Counted from the stretch's first letter, positions 1 through 11,196 are shown. The stretch is DNA of 56,252 nt from Paracoccus limosus (GCF_009711185.1 NZ_WMIF01000023.1:1-56252), one strand, 5' to 3'. A program made the numbers and translations. The notes: a model not told the origin generated them from the letters alone.

Positions 1-1143
1 GAAGCCGCGGAAGCTGCGGCCCGAGACGCTGCCGCTGCGCGTGAGGCTGCCGCGACCCGCCGGGCCGCCGAGGCCGCTGCCGCGCGCGAGGCGCTGCTGG
101 CGCGGCAGGCCGAGGAAGCCGCCGCCGAACAGGCCGCCGCCAAGGCCGCTGCCGCGAAACGGGCCGCCGCCGAGCGCGCCGAGCAGGACCGCCGCGAGGC
201 CGAGGCCGAGAAGGCCGCCGAGGCCGAGCGCAAGGCCGATGCCGCCCGCGAACGCACCCGTCGTCAAGCCGCCGCCGAGGCGCAGGCTGCTGCCGATGCT
301 GAGGCTGCTGCCGAGGAAAAGGTGGCCGAGAAGGCTGCGGCGGACAAGGCTGCCAAGCGCGCTGCCGACAAGAAGGCCGCGGCAGACAAGGCTGCCGCCG
401 ACAAAGCCGCTGCCGAGGCCGCTGCCGAGAAAGAGGCCGCCGCGCAGGAGGCTGCGGACAAGGCTGCTGCCGATAAAAAGGCCGCTGCTGAGAAAGCTGC
501 TGCGGACAAGGCCGCTGCGGCCAAGAAGGCCGCCGAGAAGAAGGCCGCCGAGCAGGCCGAGAAAGAGGCCGAGGAAGCCAAGGCCAAGGCCGAGGCGGCG
601 CAAAAGGCTGCCGCCGAGAAGAAGGCTGCGGACAAAGCTGCGGCCGAGAAGAAGGCCGCCGACAAGGCCGCCGCCGAAGCCAAGGCCAAGGAAAAGGCCG
701 ATGCCGAGCGCAAGGCCGCTGCCGCCGCCGAGAAAAAGGCGCAGGCCGCAGCCGATGCCAAGAAGGACGGCGCCGGCGGGCAGGGCGGGGGCGGTGCTGC
801 CGCCAGCGGTCCGCCGCTCAGCCAGGGTGAAAAGGACGGCTTCCGCGTTGCGGTCGAGGCCTGTTGGAACCGTGGCTCGCTGTCGACCGAGGCCTCGCAG
901 ACCAAGGTGTCGATCCGCTTTACCATGTCGCCCGACGGCATGCCCGATCCCGGGTCGCTGAAGATGATCGGCAGCAGCGGCGGCTCGGATGCGGCGGCGA
1001 AACAGGCCTATGAGGCAGGGCGGCGCGCCATCCTGATGTGCGCGGCGCGCAGCGGCGGCTACAAGCTGCCGGCCGAAAAATACAATCGGTGGAAAGAAAC
1101 CATCATCGACTTCAACCCCAGTGGCAGCGCGGCGGTCAAGTGA
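1..1143 (+). CDS. tolA: TolA, 3' part (Tol-Pal inner-membrane spanning protein)
   Basis: TolA links the inner-membrane TolQ-TolR motor to periplasmic TolB and Pal during outer-membrane constriction. The gene is cut at the left edge, so the N-terminal membrane anchor is missing; the reading frame is open from base 1. About 260 residues form an almost uninterrupted Ala/Lys/Glu/Asp helix (AAAEKKAADKAA-type units), the usual rod domain. A Gly-rich hinge (near bases 770-810) leads into a C-terminal TonB/TolA-like globular domain of about 100 residues containing VEACWNRG and later AARSGGYKLP. It is followed 60 bases later by tolB, which supports the call. The internal ATG at 322 is not the true start. 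The rod is so repetitive that length comparisons between strains will be unreliable. Confidence 0.93.
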   Translation, partial: EAAEAAARDAAAAREAAATRRAAEAAAAREALLARQAEEAAAEQAAAKAAAAKRAAAERAEQDRREAEAEKAAEAERKADAARERTRRQAAAEAQAAADAEAAAEEKVAEKAAADKAAKRAADKKAAADKAAADKAAAEAAAEKEAAAQEAADKAAADKKAAAEKAAADKAAAAKKAAEKKAAEQAEKEAEEAKAKAEAAQKAAAEKKAADKAAAEKKAADKAAAEAKAKEKADAERKAAAAAEKKAQAAADAKKDGAGGQGGGGAAASGPPLSQGEKDGFRVAVEACWNRGSLSTEASQTKVSIRFTMSPDGMPDPGSLKMIGSSGGSDAAAKQAYEAGRRAILMCAARSGGYKLPAEKYNRWKETIIDFNPSGSAAVK

Positions 1144-1203
1144 GCGCCATGGCATCCCGCCGCGCGACCCGGTATTCTGCAACCAAAGCTCCAGAGGCGA
1201 TTC

Positions 1204-2529
1204 ATGTTGCGTAAACTTTTGCTGACTTCCGTGCTGGCTCTCGCCGGCTTTGGCGTGGCCGCGCCGGTTCTGGCTCAGGACGGGCCGTTGCGGATCGAGA
1301 TCACCGATGGCGTGATCGAGCCGATGCCCTTTGCCATCCAGTTCTTTGATGACGGCGGTGCCGGGCAATACCTACAACAGGTGCAGGACGTGGTCGCGGC
1401 CGATCTGACCGGCACCGGCCTTTTCCGGCAGATCCCGGCCAGCGCCTATATCGCCAAGCCGGCAGGCTTTACCGCGCCGGTGTCCTATGAGGACTGGAAG
1501 GCGATCAATGCGCAGGCGCTGGTCACCGGCGCGGTCAGCGTCCAGGGCGGCAAGGTGGTGGTCAAGTTCCGCCTGTTCGACGTCTTTGCCGGCCAGCCGC
1601 TGGGCGACGGCATGCAGTTCGACGCCTCGACCGGGGCATGGCGCCGCGCCGCGCACAAGGCCGCCGATCAGGTCTATGCCCGCCTGACGGGCGAGGGCCC
1701 CTATTTCGACAGCCGTGTCGCCTTCGTGCAAGAGCGCGGGCCCAAGGACAACCGGCTCAAGCGCATAGGCGTGATGGATTACGACGGCGCGAACGTGAAA
1801 TACCTGACCGACGATTCCGCGCTGGTGCTGAAGCCGCGCTTTTCGCCGGACGGATCGAAGATCCTTTACACCTCTTATGCCAGCGGCTTCCCGCAGGCGA
1901 TGATGATGGATGTGAACTCGCTGGCCGCGCGACCGCTGACCGGCCAGCAGCAGGGCACGATGAGCTTTTCGCCGCGCTTCTCGCCCGACGGGCGCTGGAT
2001 CGTCTATTCGCTGGAGAAAAACGGCAATACCGACATCTATCAGATGGATGCCTCGTCGGGCGCGCAGCGTGCGCTGACCAATGCCCCCTCGATCGAGACC
2101 TCGCCCAGCTACAGCCCGGACGGCAGCCAGATCGTCTTTGAAAGCGACCGCTCGGGCGTGCCGCAGCTATACATCATGGGCGCGAACGGCGGCGAGCCCA
2201 AGCGGATCAGCTTTGGCGACGGGCGCTATGGCACCCCGGTCTGGTCGCCGCGCGGTGACATGATCGCCTTTACCCGGCAGGTCGACGGCAAGTTCCACAT
2301 CGGCGTCATGCGCACCGATGGCTCGGAAGAGAAAATGCTGACAGAATCGTTCCTTGACGAAGGCCCGACTTGGGCCCCCAATGGGCGCGTCGTGATGTTC
2401 ACCCGCGTGACGCCCGGCGGCAACGGCGAGCCGCGTCTGCATTCGGTGGATATCACCGGGCGCAACATGCGTCCCGTCAAGATCAATGGCGCGGCCTCGG
2501 ACCCGGATTGGGGTCCGTTGCTGCCGTAA
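1204..2529 (+). CDS. tolB: TolB, Tol-Pal periplasmic beta-propeller protein
   Basis: A 441-residue periplasmic protein that binds Pal and TolA. A signal peptide covers residues 1-24 (cationic start, hydrophobic core, cleavage after APVLA). An N-terminal alpha/beta domain (about 28-165) is followed by a beta-propeller whose blades show repeated FSPDG-like motifs ([60 protein letters not shown]). Length is normal for TolB. The ATG at 1204 is preceded by GAGG with a 7-base spacer. It lies between tolA and pal in the standard order. Confidence 0.97.
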   Translation: MLRKLLLTSVLALAGFGVAAPVLAQDGPLRIEITDGVIEPMPFAIQFFDDGGAGQYLQQVQDVVAADLTGTGLFRQIPASAYIAKPAGFTAPVSYEDWKAINAQALVTGAVSVQGGKVVVKFRLFDVFAGQPLGDGMQFDASTGAWRRAAHKAADQVYARLTGEGPYFDSRVAFVQERGPKDNRLKRIGVMDYDGANVKYLTDDSALVLKPRFSPDGSKILYTSYASGFPQAMMMDVNSLAARPLTGQQQGTMSFSPRFSPDGRWIVYSLEKNGNTDIYQMDASSGAQRALTNAPSIETSPSYSPDGSQIVFESDRSGVPQLYIMGANGGEPKRISFGDGRYGTPVWSPRGDMIAFTRQVDGKFHIGVMRTDGSEEKMLTESFLDEGPTWAPNGRVVMFTRVTPGGNGEPRLHSVDITGRNMRPVKINGAASDPDWGPLLP

Positions 2530-2553
2530 CGCGCGGGAAAACTGGACAGGTTG

Positions 2554-3069
2554 ATGAAGACATTCGTGAAAATTGCCGCGATCGGCGCGGTTCTGGCCAT
2601 GGCGGCCTGTTCGCGCCCGGCGGGGCCGGGTGGGCCGATGGTCAATGACCCCTATGCCGGCATGAACGGTGCCGCTGGGGTGAACAGCAGTGCGCTGCCC
2701 GGCTCGGCCGAGTATTTCAAATCGACCGTGGGCGATACCGTGCTGTTCCCGGTGGATCAGTCGACCCTGACCCCGGATGCGCGCACCATTCTGACCAATC
2801 AGGCCGGCTGGATGAACCAGAACGCCGGCTTTTCTGCGGTGATCCAGGGCCATGCCGATGAACAGGGCACGCGCGAATATAACCTTGCGCTGGGTGCGCG
2901 GCGCGCGAACTCGGTGCAGGAATACCTGATCTCGCAAGGGGTGGCCGCGGGTCGGCTGCGCACGGTCAGCTATGGCAAGGAGCGTCCTCTGGCGATCTGT
3001 TCGACCGAGGAGTGCTATGCCAAGAACCGCCGCGCGGTGACGGTGGTGTCGCCGGGGGCCGGGTCGTGA
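2554..3069 (+). CDS. pal: Pal, peptidoglycan-associated outer-membrane lipoprotein
   Basis: A 171-residue lipoprotein that ties the outer membrane to peptidoglycan. From the ATG at 2554 the lipobox MAAC puts the lipidated Cys at residue 19; the TTG one codon upstream (2551) is a weaker start. The C-terminal half is an OmpA-like peptidoglycan-binding domain with GHADEQGTREYNLALG and ARRANSVQEYL, the family signature. A short Gly/Pro-rich linker follows the Cys. It lies 24 bases after tolB, and its stop overlaps the start of the next gene as GTGA. Confidence 0.96.
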   Translation: MKTFVKIAAIGAVLAMAACSRPAGPGGPMVNDPYAGMNGAAGVNSSALPGSAEYFKSTVGDTVLFPVDQSTLTPDARTILTNQAGWMNQNAGFSAVIQGHADEQGTREYNLALGARRANSVQEYLISQGVAAGRLRTVSYGKERPLAICSTEECYAKNRRAVTVVSPGAGS

Positions 3070-4013
3070 GGCGCAGCCCGTCCTTGCGTGGCCTGATCCT
3101 TGCCGCCGGGCTGGCGCTGGCAGCGATGCCGGCCTTGGCGCAGGACAAGGCCAAGACCCTGGCGGACATCCGTCAGGAACTGGACCAGCTTTCGGGGCAG
3201 TTGCAGGATCTGCGCGGTCAGTTGCAGGCCGAGGGGCCGGCGGGCTATGCCGCCGCCGGCGGCGACAGCGCTATCGATCGCATGAACGCGATGGAGGCGC
3301 AGCTGTCGCAGCTGACCGGCCAGACCGAGCAGTTGCAAAACCGCATCGACCGCGTGGTCAAGGACGGCACCACCCGCATCGGCGATATCGAATTTCGCCT
3401 GTGCGAAATGGAAGAGGGCTGCGATCTGGGCAGCCTGACCACGCCGAAACTGGGCGATCAAAGCAGCGCAGCGCCGCTGCCGTCGTCGAACAAGCAGGGG
3501 GCGCTTGCCGCCCCCGCCACCCCCTCGGCCGGGGCCGCGACCGCTGCGGAAAAGGCCGATTTCGACCGGGCCCGGGAGGTGCTCGGTCAAGGTGACTTTC
3601 GTCGTGCTGCGGACCTCCTCGCGGCCGTCGCCGAAACCCATGCTGGCGGTCCACTGACCGCCGAGGCGCTGTTTCTGCGCGGTGCAGCGCTGGATTCGGC
3701 CGGTGATTTGCCCGCAGCCGGCATCGCATGGCTGGAAAGCTTTGCCGCCAATCCCAACGGACCGCAGGCGTCCGATGCGCTGCTGGGCCTGTCGCGGGCC
3801 ATGTCAGCCAAGGCTGGCCCCGCCGAGGGCTGCTATTACCTTCAGGAAATTCTCGCGCGTTTTCCCGATGCGCCGCAGGCCGCCGAGGCCGAAAAGCGCC
3901 TGAGCGCCGCCGAATGCGATGCGACCCAGGCCGATGATCCCGCCATGGCGCCCCCGGTCGATCCCGAGGCCGATCCCGAGGCTGCCGCCGACATGCTTGA
4001 TGCCCAGCAATAG
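3066..4013 (+). CDS. cpoB: CpoB/YbgF, Tol-Pal coordinator with TPR domain
   Basis: A periplasmic protein of 315 residues that couples the Tol-Pal system to peptidoglycan synthesis at division. I choose the GTG at 3066, which overlaps the pal stop by 4 bases (GTGA) and gives a clean signal peptide ending ALAAMPALA before QDKAK. The earlier in-frame start at 3012 lies inside pal and has no signal. Residues about 30-120 form a Gln/Leu-rich coiled coil for trimerisation (LDQLSGQLQDLRGQL). An Ala/Pro linker leads to TPR repeats (REVLGQGDFRRAADLL, FLRGAALDSAGDLPAAGIAW, YYLQEILARFPDAPQAAEAEKRL). The acidic Pro/Asp-rich tail is poorly conserved in the family. Confidence 0.93.
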   Translation: MRRSPSLRGLILAAGLALAAMPALAQDKAKTLADIRQELDQLSGQLQDLRGQLQAEGPAGYAAAGGDSAIDRMNAMEAQLSQLTGQTEQLQNRIDRVVKDGTTRIGDIEFRLCEMEEGCDLGSLTTPKLGDQSSAAPLPSSNKQGALAAPATPSAGAATAAEKADFDRAREVLGQGDFRRAADLLAAVAETHAGGPLTAEALFLRGAALDSAGDLPAAGIAWLESFAANPNGPQASDALLGLSRAMSAKAGPAEGCYYLQEILARFPDAPQAAEAEKRLSAAECDATQADDPAMAPPVDPEADPEAAADMLDAQQ

Positions 4014-5253
4014 TGCCGACCCCGTGGCACGCCGGGTCAATGCGGCGCTGGACCGGCTGGCGGGCGATCTGCCGCGTCTTGGCATCGCGCTGTCGGGCGG
4101 CGGCGATTCCACCGCATTGATGCATCTGGCCAAGGGCTGGGCGCGCGGGCGCTGTCTGATGGCCGCCACCGTCGACCACAGTCTGCGTCCCGAATCCGCC
4201 GAAGAGGCGCGTCAGGCGCATCGCGCTGCGCAGGCGCTGGAAATCCCGCATGCCACGCTGCTGTGGCGGCGCGATGATCCGGGCGGCAATCTGATGGCGG
4301 CGGCCCGCGATGCCCGGCTGCGCCTGTTGGCCGGCTGGGCGGCGCGCAACGAGCTGTCCGCGGTGCTGCTGGGTCATACCCGCGACGATCAGGCCGAGAC
4401 GCTGTTGATGCGGCTGGGGCGCGGGGCGGGGGTGGACGGGCTGTCGGGCATGGCGCCGGCGCGCACCGCCTTTGACATGCGCTGGCTGCGGCCGATGCTG
4501 GACGTGTCGCGCGCCGAGCTGCGCGACTGGCTGGCTGTGCGCGACATCGGCTGGACCGACGATCCTTCGAACGACAATCCCGATTATGATCGGGTGCGGA
4601 TCCGCAAGGCCTTGGCGGCGCTGGACCTGCCGGCGGCGCAATTGGCGCAATCGGCGGCCAACCTCGCCATGGCGCGCGATGCCTTGCAGGAATTTGCCGC
4701 TGAGGTCGCCGAGGGGGCCGAGGCCCGCGCCGCCAGCCTGATCCTGCCGCTGACGCGGTTTCGCCACGCGCCGCTGGAGATTCGCCGCCGGGTGCTGGTC
4801 GCCGGGCTGCGCTGGGTCAGTGGCGCCGACTATCCGCCCCGGCGAGAATCGGTGCTGCATGCGCTGACCGCGATCAACACCGGCGCGCGCATCGCGCTGG
4901 ACGGCGTTCTGGCCGAGCCGCGCTGCGACCGTCTGCGCCTGATCCGCGAACCCGCCGCCGCGCTTCGCGCCCCTGCCGCGCAACCCGACGCGGCGGGTGT
5001 CGCACTTTGGGACGGGCGCTGGCGGCTGGCCGGGCTTGCCCCCGGCGAGACGGTCGGCGCCTTGGGCCATGAGGCGCTGCCCGACCTGAACTGGCGGCAG
5101 TCGGGCTTGGGCCGGGACGAGGCGGCGGCTAGTCCGGCGGTGCGCCGTGATGGTGAATTGCTGGCCGCGCCGCTGTTGCGGCCGCATCCGCGCATCACCG
5201 CCAACGCCCTGCGCGGGCCCGAACAATTCCGTGCGGTGCTCTATACGCATTGA
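4000..5253 (+). CDS. tilS: TilS, tRNA(Ile)-lysidine synthase
   Basis: It adds lysine to C34 of the CAU-anticodon tRNA(Ile), changing its decoding from AUG to AUA; it is essential in most bacteria. The N-terminal PP-loop ATPase motif SGGGDS lies at residues 32-37 and is followed by VDHSLRPES and the LLGHTRDDQAET segment. About 417 residues. The ATG at 4000 lies inside the end of cpoB (14-base overlap) and gives the usual short lead before the PP-loop; the upstream in-frame ATG at 3919 would add a Pro/Arg-rich stretch that is only the cpoB shadow. The C-terminal domain is variable, as usual. It is 60 bases upstream of ftsH, a conserved neighbour. Confidence 0.94.
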   Translation: MPSNSADPVARRVNAALDRLAGDLPRLGIALSGGGDSTALMHLAKGWARGRCLMAATVDHSLRPESAEEARQAHRAAQALEIPHATLLWRRDDPGGNLMAAARDARLRLLAGWAARNELSAVLLGHTRDDQAETLLMRLGRGAGVDGLSGMAPARTAFDMRWLRPMLDVSRAELRDWLAVRDIGWTDDPSNDNPDYDRVRIRKALAALDLPAAQLAQSAANLAMARDALQEFAAEVAEGAEARAASLILPLTRFRHAPLEIRRRVLVAGLRWVSGADYPPRRESVLHALTAINTGARIALDGVLAEPRCDRLRLIREPAAALRAPAAQPDAAGVALWDGRWRLAGLAPGETVGALGHEALPDLNWRQSGLGRDEAAASPAVRRDGELLAAPLLRPHPRITANALRGPEQFRAVLYTH

Positions 5254-5300
5254 ACCCGGCGGCGGAATCCCTATTTTCAGGCGAAAGCCTTATCTACCCC

Positions 5301-5307
5301 GAGGAGG
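5301..5307 (+). promoter_or_regulatory. Ribosome binding site fixing the TTG start of ftsH
   Basis: GAGGAGG stands 6 bases before TTG at 5314. The translation from this TTG starts MGNARNIAFWVV, the expected FtsH N-terminus with its first membrane helix, so the rare start codon is well supported. Confidence 0.8.
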
Positions 5308-5313
5308 ACCCTT

Positions 5314-7212
<1,899 letters not shown>

Positions 7213-7218
7213 TCGAAA

Positions 7219-7253
7219 AACACCCCCGATGCCAAGCATCGGGGGTGTTTCTT
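7219..7253 (+). terminator. Rho-independent terminator after ftsH
   Basis: A perfect 14-bp stem (AACACCCCCGATGC at 7219-7232 with its complement at 7236-7249) encloses a CAA loop, and TTTCTT follows. It lies 7 bases after the ftsH stop, so it ends the ftsH transcript. Confidence 0.93.
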
Positions 7254-7278
7254 GCGACCTGGCAATGCCTGTCGCGAT

Positions 7279-7359
7279 TCAGATCAGCAGCAGCGCCAGC
7301 GCCCCAAGCGCAAGTCCGATGCCAAAGCCGATATTGATGACGAAAACTGCCGGATTCAT
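7279..7359 (-). CDS. Possible 26-residue single-helix membrane peptide
   Basis: The ATG at 7359 (reading leftwards) is preceded by GAGAGGAG with a 5-base spacer. It encodes a 26-residue peptide starting MNPAVFVINIGFG that is almost wholly hydrophobic, with four glycines in the middle and LALLLI at the end. It would form one membrane helix. An upstream extension in the same frame (to 7539) is unlikely because it lacks hydrophobic order and a ribosome site. The gene faces the ftsH terminator. I recognise no family, and a chance hydrophobic ORF is possible; the good ribosome site is the main support. Confidence 0.4.
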   Translation of the reverse strand: MNPAVFVINIGFGIGLALGALALLLI

Positions 7360-7530
7360 GCGCCGCTCCTCTCGACCCGAAACTGCCCGTGCCGATATTG
7401 AGCGGCAGAATCGCGCATTTCGCGAGCCTCGCGTGTAATGCGCGGAATTTCGCCGATGCTCTGCGATCTTTCGGCAACATATTGCCGCCTTGAATTTTGC
7501 CTCCAGGCCGATCCGGGGTAAGGCCAAGCC

Positions 7531-7848
7531 ATGACCCAATCCGAAAAACCTCTGTCCCCCGATTCAGCCATGCCCGATCTGCGCGCGCGGATCGACGCGC
7601 TGGATGCCCGGCTGGTCGCCCTACTGGCCGAGCGCACCGCCCTGATCGACGAGGCGGCGCGCATCAAGTCGCGCGAGGACCTGCCGGCGCGCATCGACAG
7701 CCGCGTCGAGGAAGTCGCCGCGAACGTCCGCCGCCTAGCGCTGGAACATGGCGCCGACCCGGACATGATCGAAACCGTCTGGCGGGTGATGATGGATCAT
7801 TTCATCGCGCAAGAAGACCGGCAGCTGTCCCCCGGCGTCCAACGCTGA
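7531..7848 (+). CDS. Stand-alone AroQ-type chorismate mutase
   Basis: A 105-residue all-helical protein of the monofunctional AroQ class, which rearranges chorismate to prephenate on the route to Phe and Tyr. The fold signature is visible: DLRARIDALDARLVALLAER (first helix with its catalytic Arg), a second Arg/Lys set in IDEAARIKSRED, and MIETVWRVMMDHFIAQE at the C-terminus. There is no fused dehydratase or dehydrogenase domain. A salicylate-type PchB role (isochorismate lyase) is possible on sequence but nothing nearby supports it. It is convergent with ruvB across a palindromic repeat element. Confidence 0.85.
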   Translation: MTQSEKPLSPDSAMPDLRARIDALDARLVALLAERTALIDEAARIKSREDLPARIDSRVEEVAANVRRLALEHGADPDMIETVWRVMMDHFIAQEDRQLSPGVQR

Positions 7849-7851
7849 CAA

Positions 7852-7985
7852 GGGGGCTTTGCCCCCGCGCGTTCCGCGCTCCCCCAGGATACTTTTGCAC
7901 GAAAGAAATCCGGCCGGCGCTTCTTTCGTGTCGAAATATCCCGGGGGTGTGAGGAGCGTCAGCGACGAACGGGGGCGGAGCCCCC
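7852..7985. repeat. Composite palindromic element between convergent genes
   Basis: Two outer hairpins, GGGGGC-TTT-GCCCCC (7852-7866) and GGGGGC-GGA-GCCCCC (7971-7985), flank an inner inverted repeat, ACGAAAGAA (7899-7907) with TTCTTTCGT (7921-7929). The sequences beside the inner arms (CCCCCAGGATA and AATATCCCGGGGG) also pair imperfectly, so the whole block can fold into one cruciform. It fills the gap between the ends of the chorismate mutase gene and ruvB and probably terminates transcription from both sides. I believe similar blocks recur between convergent genes in Rhodobacterales, but this window alone cannot show copy number. Confidence 0.75.
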
Positions 7986-7995
7986 TGCTGCGGGT

Positions 7996-9024
7996 TCAGT
8001 CGTCGAAGAGGCTGTCTTGCTGCTGTTTCGGGGCATCCAGCCCGAGATGCCGCCAGCCCAGGCGCGCCAGCATGCGGCCGCGCGGCGTGCGGGCGACAAG
8101 CCCCTGTTGCATCAGATAGGGTTCGATCACCTCTTCGATGGCATCGCGGCTTTCCGACAGCGCGGCAGATAGCGTTTCCACCCCGACGGGGCCGCCGCCA
8201 TAATGTTCGGCCATCAGCGTCAGATAGCGGCGGTCGGCACTGTCGAGGCCGATATGATCGACACCGAGGCGGGTCAGGGCAGAATCTGCGATCTCGCGGG
8301 TCAGGCGGCCGTCGCCCTCGACCAGAGCAAAGTCGATGACCCGGCGCAGCAGGCGGCCGGCGATGCGCGGGGTGCCGCGGGCGCGGCGGGCGATCTCATG
8401 CGTGCCCTCGGGGTCCGAGGGGATGCCCATCAGCCGGGCGCCGCGCGTGACGATCAGGTCGAGTTCCTCGATGGTGTAGAACTGCAGCCGGGTCGGGATG
8501 CCGAAGCGGTCGCGCAGCGGTGTGGTCAAGAGGCCCAACCGCGTGGTGGCGCCGACGAGGGTAAAGGGTTGCAGCTCGATGCGCACGGTGCGGGCGGCGG
8601 GGCCTTCGCCGATCACCAGGTCCAGCTCGAAATCCTCCATCGCGGGATAAAGGATTTCCTCGACCGCCGGGTTCATGCGGTGGATCTCGTCGATGAAAAG
8701 CACGTCGCGCGCTTCCAGATTGGTCAGGATCGCCGCCAGATCACCGGCACGGGCCAGCACCGGGCCCGAGGTCATCTTGAAGTTCACCCCCAGTTCGCGC
8801 GCCATAATCTGCGCCAGCGTGGTCTTGCCGAGGCCGGGCGGGCCGTGGAACAGCGTGTGGTCCATGGCCTTGCCGCGCATCTTGGCGCTTTCGATGAATA
8901 CGCGCAGGTTGGCACGGGCCTCGGCCTGACCCACGAAATCGGTCAGCATCTGCGGGCGCAGGGCGCGGTCCTCGGTCTCGCCCTCCAGCGGTTCGGGGCG
9001 CAGCATGGGGTCGGGCTGGCTCAT
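7996..9024 (-). CDS. ruvB: RuvB, Holliday junction branch-migration ATPase
   Basis: A 342-residue AAA+ motor that drives branch migration with RuvA. Walker [10 protein letters not shown] is at residues 61-69, Walker B with sensor region reads [11 protein letters not shown], and sensor 1 lies in [18 protein letters not shown]. The C-terminal winged-helix DNA-binding domain ends [17 protein letters not shown]. Its ATG overlaps the htpX stop (ATGA). Length is normal. Confidence 0.97.
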   Translation of the reverse strand: MSQPDPMLRPEPLEGETEDRALRPQMLTDFVGQAEARANLRVFIESAKMRGKAMDHTLFHGPPGLGKTTLAQIMARELGVNFKMTSGPVLARAGDLAAILTNLEARDVLFIDEIHRMNPAVEEILYPAMEDFELDLVIGEGPAARTVRIELQPFTLVGATTRLGLLTTPLRDRFGIPTRLQFYTIEELDLIVTRGARLMGIPSDPEGTHEIARRARGTPRIAGRLLRRVIDFALVEGDGRLTREIADSALTRLGVDHIGLDSADRRYLTLMAEHYGGGPVGVETLSAALSESRDAIEEVIEPYLMQQGLVARTPRGRMLARLGWRHLGLDAPKQQQDSLFDD

Positions 9025-9935
9025 GCGCCGCTCCAGGGGCCGCGCTGGCCGGTGCGGGGCATGCGCGAGGGTGCCGCAGGGGCGCTGGCCGTGCGGCCGG
9101 CCATGGCCTGCAGCCGGGCGATGCGGTCCTGAACCGGCGGGTGGGTGGCGAAAAGCCGGTCCATGCGCAGCGCATGCAGCGGGTTCACGATGAACATGCT
9201 GGCCGAAGCCGGGTTGCGCTCGGCCGGGATATTGACCACCTGATCCGCCGCGCGCGAGATCTTGGCCAGCGCGCCCGCCAAGGCCAGCGGCTGGCCGCAG
9301 ATTTCGGCGCCGCTGCGGTCGGCCTCGTATTCGCGGGTGCGCGAGACGGCCATCTGTACCAGACCCGCTGCCATGGGCGCAAAGATCATCGCCAGCAACC
9401 CGGCGAGCCCGCCGCCGCGATTGTCCTCGCGCCCGCCGAAGATCGAGGAAAACATCAGCATATTGCCCAGCATGGCGATGGCGCCCGCCATGGTCGCGGT
9501 CACCGTCATCGTCAGCGTATCGCGATGTCTGATATGGGCCAGCTCATGCGCGATGACGCCCGCCAGTTCGTCGCGGCTGAGGATGCGCATGATGCCCTGC
9601 GTCACCGCCACGGCGGCGTTCTGCGGGTCGCGGCCGGTGGCAAAGGCGTTGGGCTGCTCGGTTTCCAGCACATAGACCGCCGGCATCGGCAGGCCGGCTC
9701 GCTGCGCCAGTTCCGCCACCATGTCCACCAGTTCGGGCGCCTGCTGGCGGGTGACCAGATGCGCGCCCTGCTGGCGCAGCACCATCTTGTCGCTGTTCCA
9801 CCACGCGAACAGGTTGCCCGCCCCGGCAAAAACCAGCGCGATCACAGCGCCGCCCCGGCCGCCGACCAATCCGCCCATCGCCATGACCAGCGCGGTCAGC
9901 ATGGCCATCAGCACAAAGGTCCGCATGTTTCCCAT
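9021..9935 (-). CDS. htpX: HtpX-family membrane zinc metalloprotease
   Basis: A 304-residue M48 protease of the inner membrane that cuts damaged membrane proteins and complements FtsH function. The zinc motif HELAH is at residues 130-134 and the third ligand lies in [10 protein letters not shown]. Hydrophobic segments at about 5-21, 27-46, 143-161 and 172-190 match the family. I take ATG 9935: AAGGAG lies 7 bases upstream, inside the end of ruvA, and the earlier in-frame codons lie within ruvA. It sits between ruvA and ruvB with tight or overlapping junctions, so it is probably co-transcribed with the DNA-repair genes. The C-terminal 20 residues are a Pro/Ala tail. Confidence 0.93.
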   Translation of the reverse strand: MGNMRTFVLMAMLTALVMAMGGLVGGRGGAVIALVFAGAGNLFAWWNSDKMVLRQQGAHLVTRQQAPELVDMVAELAQRAGLPMPAVYVLETEQPNAFATGRDPQNAAVAVTQGIMRILSRDELAGVIAHELAHIRHRDTLTMTVTATMAGAIAMLGNMLMFSSIFGGREDNRGGGLAGLLAMIFAPMAAGLVQMAVSRTREYEADRSGAEICGQPLALAGALAKISRAADQVVNIPAERNPASASMFIVNPLHALRMDRLFATHPPVQDRIARLQAMAGRTASAPAAPSRMPRTGQRGPWSGA

Positions 9936-9939
9936 CGTC

Positions 9940-10614
9940 TTACTCCTTGGGCGCCAGCAAGCGCAGCGCGGCACGGATCAAACTCGCCGTGGGCGCCTCG
10001 GGATCCGCAGAGGCGGCCTCGGCCACGGCGCGCGCCGCCTCGGACGGAGCATAACCCAGATTGCCCAAGGCCGAGAGCGCATCCGAAGTGGCCTGCGCCG
10101 CGCTGCTGGCCGCGCGGGCGGGTTTCGGCGCGGGCGCGGGCTCGATCACCTCATCGGCGTTGCTGGGCAGGGGGCCCGGATCGACGGTCAGGTTGCCGCC
10201 CATCGCCATCACGGCCGGGGCCTTGTCTTTCAGCTCCATGGTGACGCGCTGCGCCAGTTTCGGGCCGACGCCGGGGGCCTTGCGCAGGGCCGACCAGTCG
10301 CCAAGCGCCAAGGCCCGGCTTAGCCCGTCCGTGCCCAGCGTGCCAAGGATCGCCAACGCCACCCGCGCGCCCACCCCCTGCACCGAGGTCAACAGCCGGT
10401 GCCATTCCTTTTCCAGAAGCGTCGGAAAGCCGAAGAGCTGCAACAGATCCTCGCGCACCAAAAGCTCGGTATAAAGCGCGGTGGCCTGTCCGACCGGCGG
10501 CAGGCTGGCCGAGGTGCGTTCGCTGACATGGACGATATAGCCCACGCCGCGCACGTCGATCAGCACCTGATCATGGCCCCGGTGCAGGATGATGCCGGCG
10601 ATGCGTCCGATCAT
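9940..10614 (-). CDS. ruvA: RuvA, Holliday junction recognition protein
   Basis: A 224-residue tetrameric junction binder that loads RuvB. The N-terminal OB fold starts [13 protein letters not shown] and ends near [15 protein letters not shown]. Two helix-hairpin-helix motifs follow ([17 protein letters not shown] and [20 protein letters not shown]). An Ala/Pro acidic linker leads to the C-terminal RuvB-binding domain ([19 protein letters not shown]). It starts 20 bases after ruvC. Confidence 0.96.
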   Translation of the reverse strand: MIGRIAGIILHRGHDQVLIDVRGVGYIVHVSERTSASLPPVGQATALYTELLVREDLLQLFGFPTLLEKEWHRLLTSVQGVGARVALAILGTLGTDGLSRALALGDWSALRKAPGVGPKLAQRVTMELKDKAPAVMAMGGNLTVDPGPLPSNADEVIEPAPAPKPARAASSAAQATSDALSALGNLGYAPSEAARAVAEAASADPEAPTASLIRAALRLLAPKE

Positions 10615-10634
10615 CTGAAACCTTTCCTATTCGT

Positions 10635-11129
10635 TCACGCGCCGGTCTTGATGCGCAGGGCGCGCCCTTGCAAGTGATGGGCATGGCAGATCGCGATCGC
10701 AAGGGCATCCGCCGCATCCGGCCCGGCCAGTTCCACCCCCGGCAACATGAAGCGGACCATGTGCTGGATCTGTTCCTTGGCGGCATGGCCGACGCCGACC
10801 ACGGCCTTTTTCACCGCATTCGGGGCATATTCGCCGATCTCCAGCCCGGCCTCGGCCGGGGCCAGCAGGGCGATTCCGCGCGCTTGACCCAGTTTCAGCG
10901 TGCCGGTCGCGTCCTTGTTGACGAAGGTTTGTTCGACCGCCGCCGCATCGGGGCGATGCTGGGCGATCACCGCGCAAAGCCCGCGATAGAGCGTCGAAAG
11001 CCTTGGTCCCAGATCGCTGCCTTCGGAATGGATGATGCCGTTGCCCAGATGGCGCAGGCGTGGCCCGTCGATGGCGATGACGCCCCAGCCCATGTTGCGC
11101 AACCCAGGGTCGATGCCGATGATCTTCAT
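10635..11129 (-). CDS. ruvC: RuvC, Holliday junction resolvase
   Basis: A 164-residue RNase H-fold endonuclease that cuts Holliday junctions. The four catalytic acids can be placed: Asp7 in [11 protein letters not shown], Glu in [10 protein letters not shown], and the Asp pair around [15 protein letters not shown]. It is first in the - strand ruvC-ruvA-htpX-ruvB run and is divergent from the mrp operon across 117 bases. Confidence 0.97.
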   Translation of the reverse strand: MKIIGIDPGLRNMGWGVIAIDGPRLRHLGNGIIHSEGSDLGPRLSTLYRGLCAVIAQHRPDAAAVEQTFVNKDATGTLKLGQARGIALLAPAEAGLEIGEYAPNAVKKAVVGVGHAAKEQIQHMVRFMLPGVELAGPDAADALAIAICHAHHLQGRALRIKTGA

Positions 11130-11196
11130 GCCTGTCCCGATTTTCCCCCGTAGTTAGCACGAAACGCGAACATCGGCCAGCGGTAACTAGTTGCGG

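Noticed and set aside
322..780. Apparent tandem DNA repeat in the left end
   Set aside because: It is the Ala/Lys/Glu rod of TolA; the repetition follows from the protein, not from a DNA element.
3358..5250. Long - strand open frame of 630 codons
   Set aside because: It is the antisense shadow of cpoB and tilS in GC-rich DNA; its product is Arg/Gln/His-rich with no family features.
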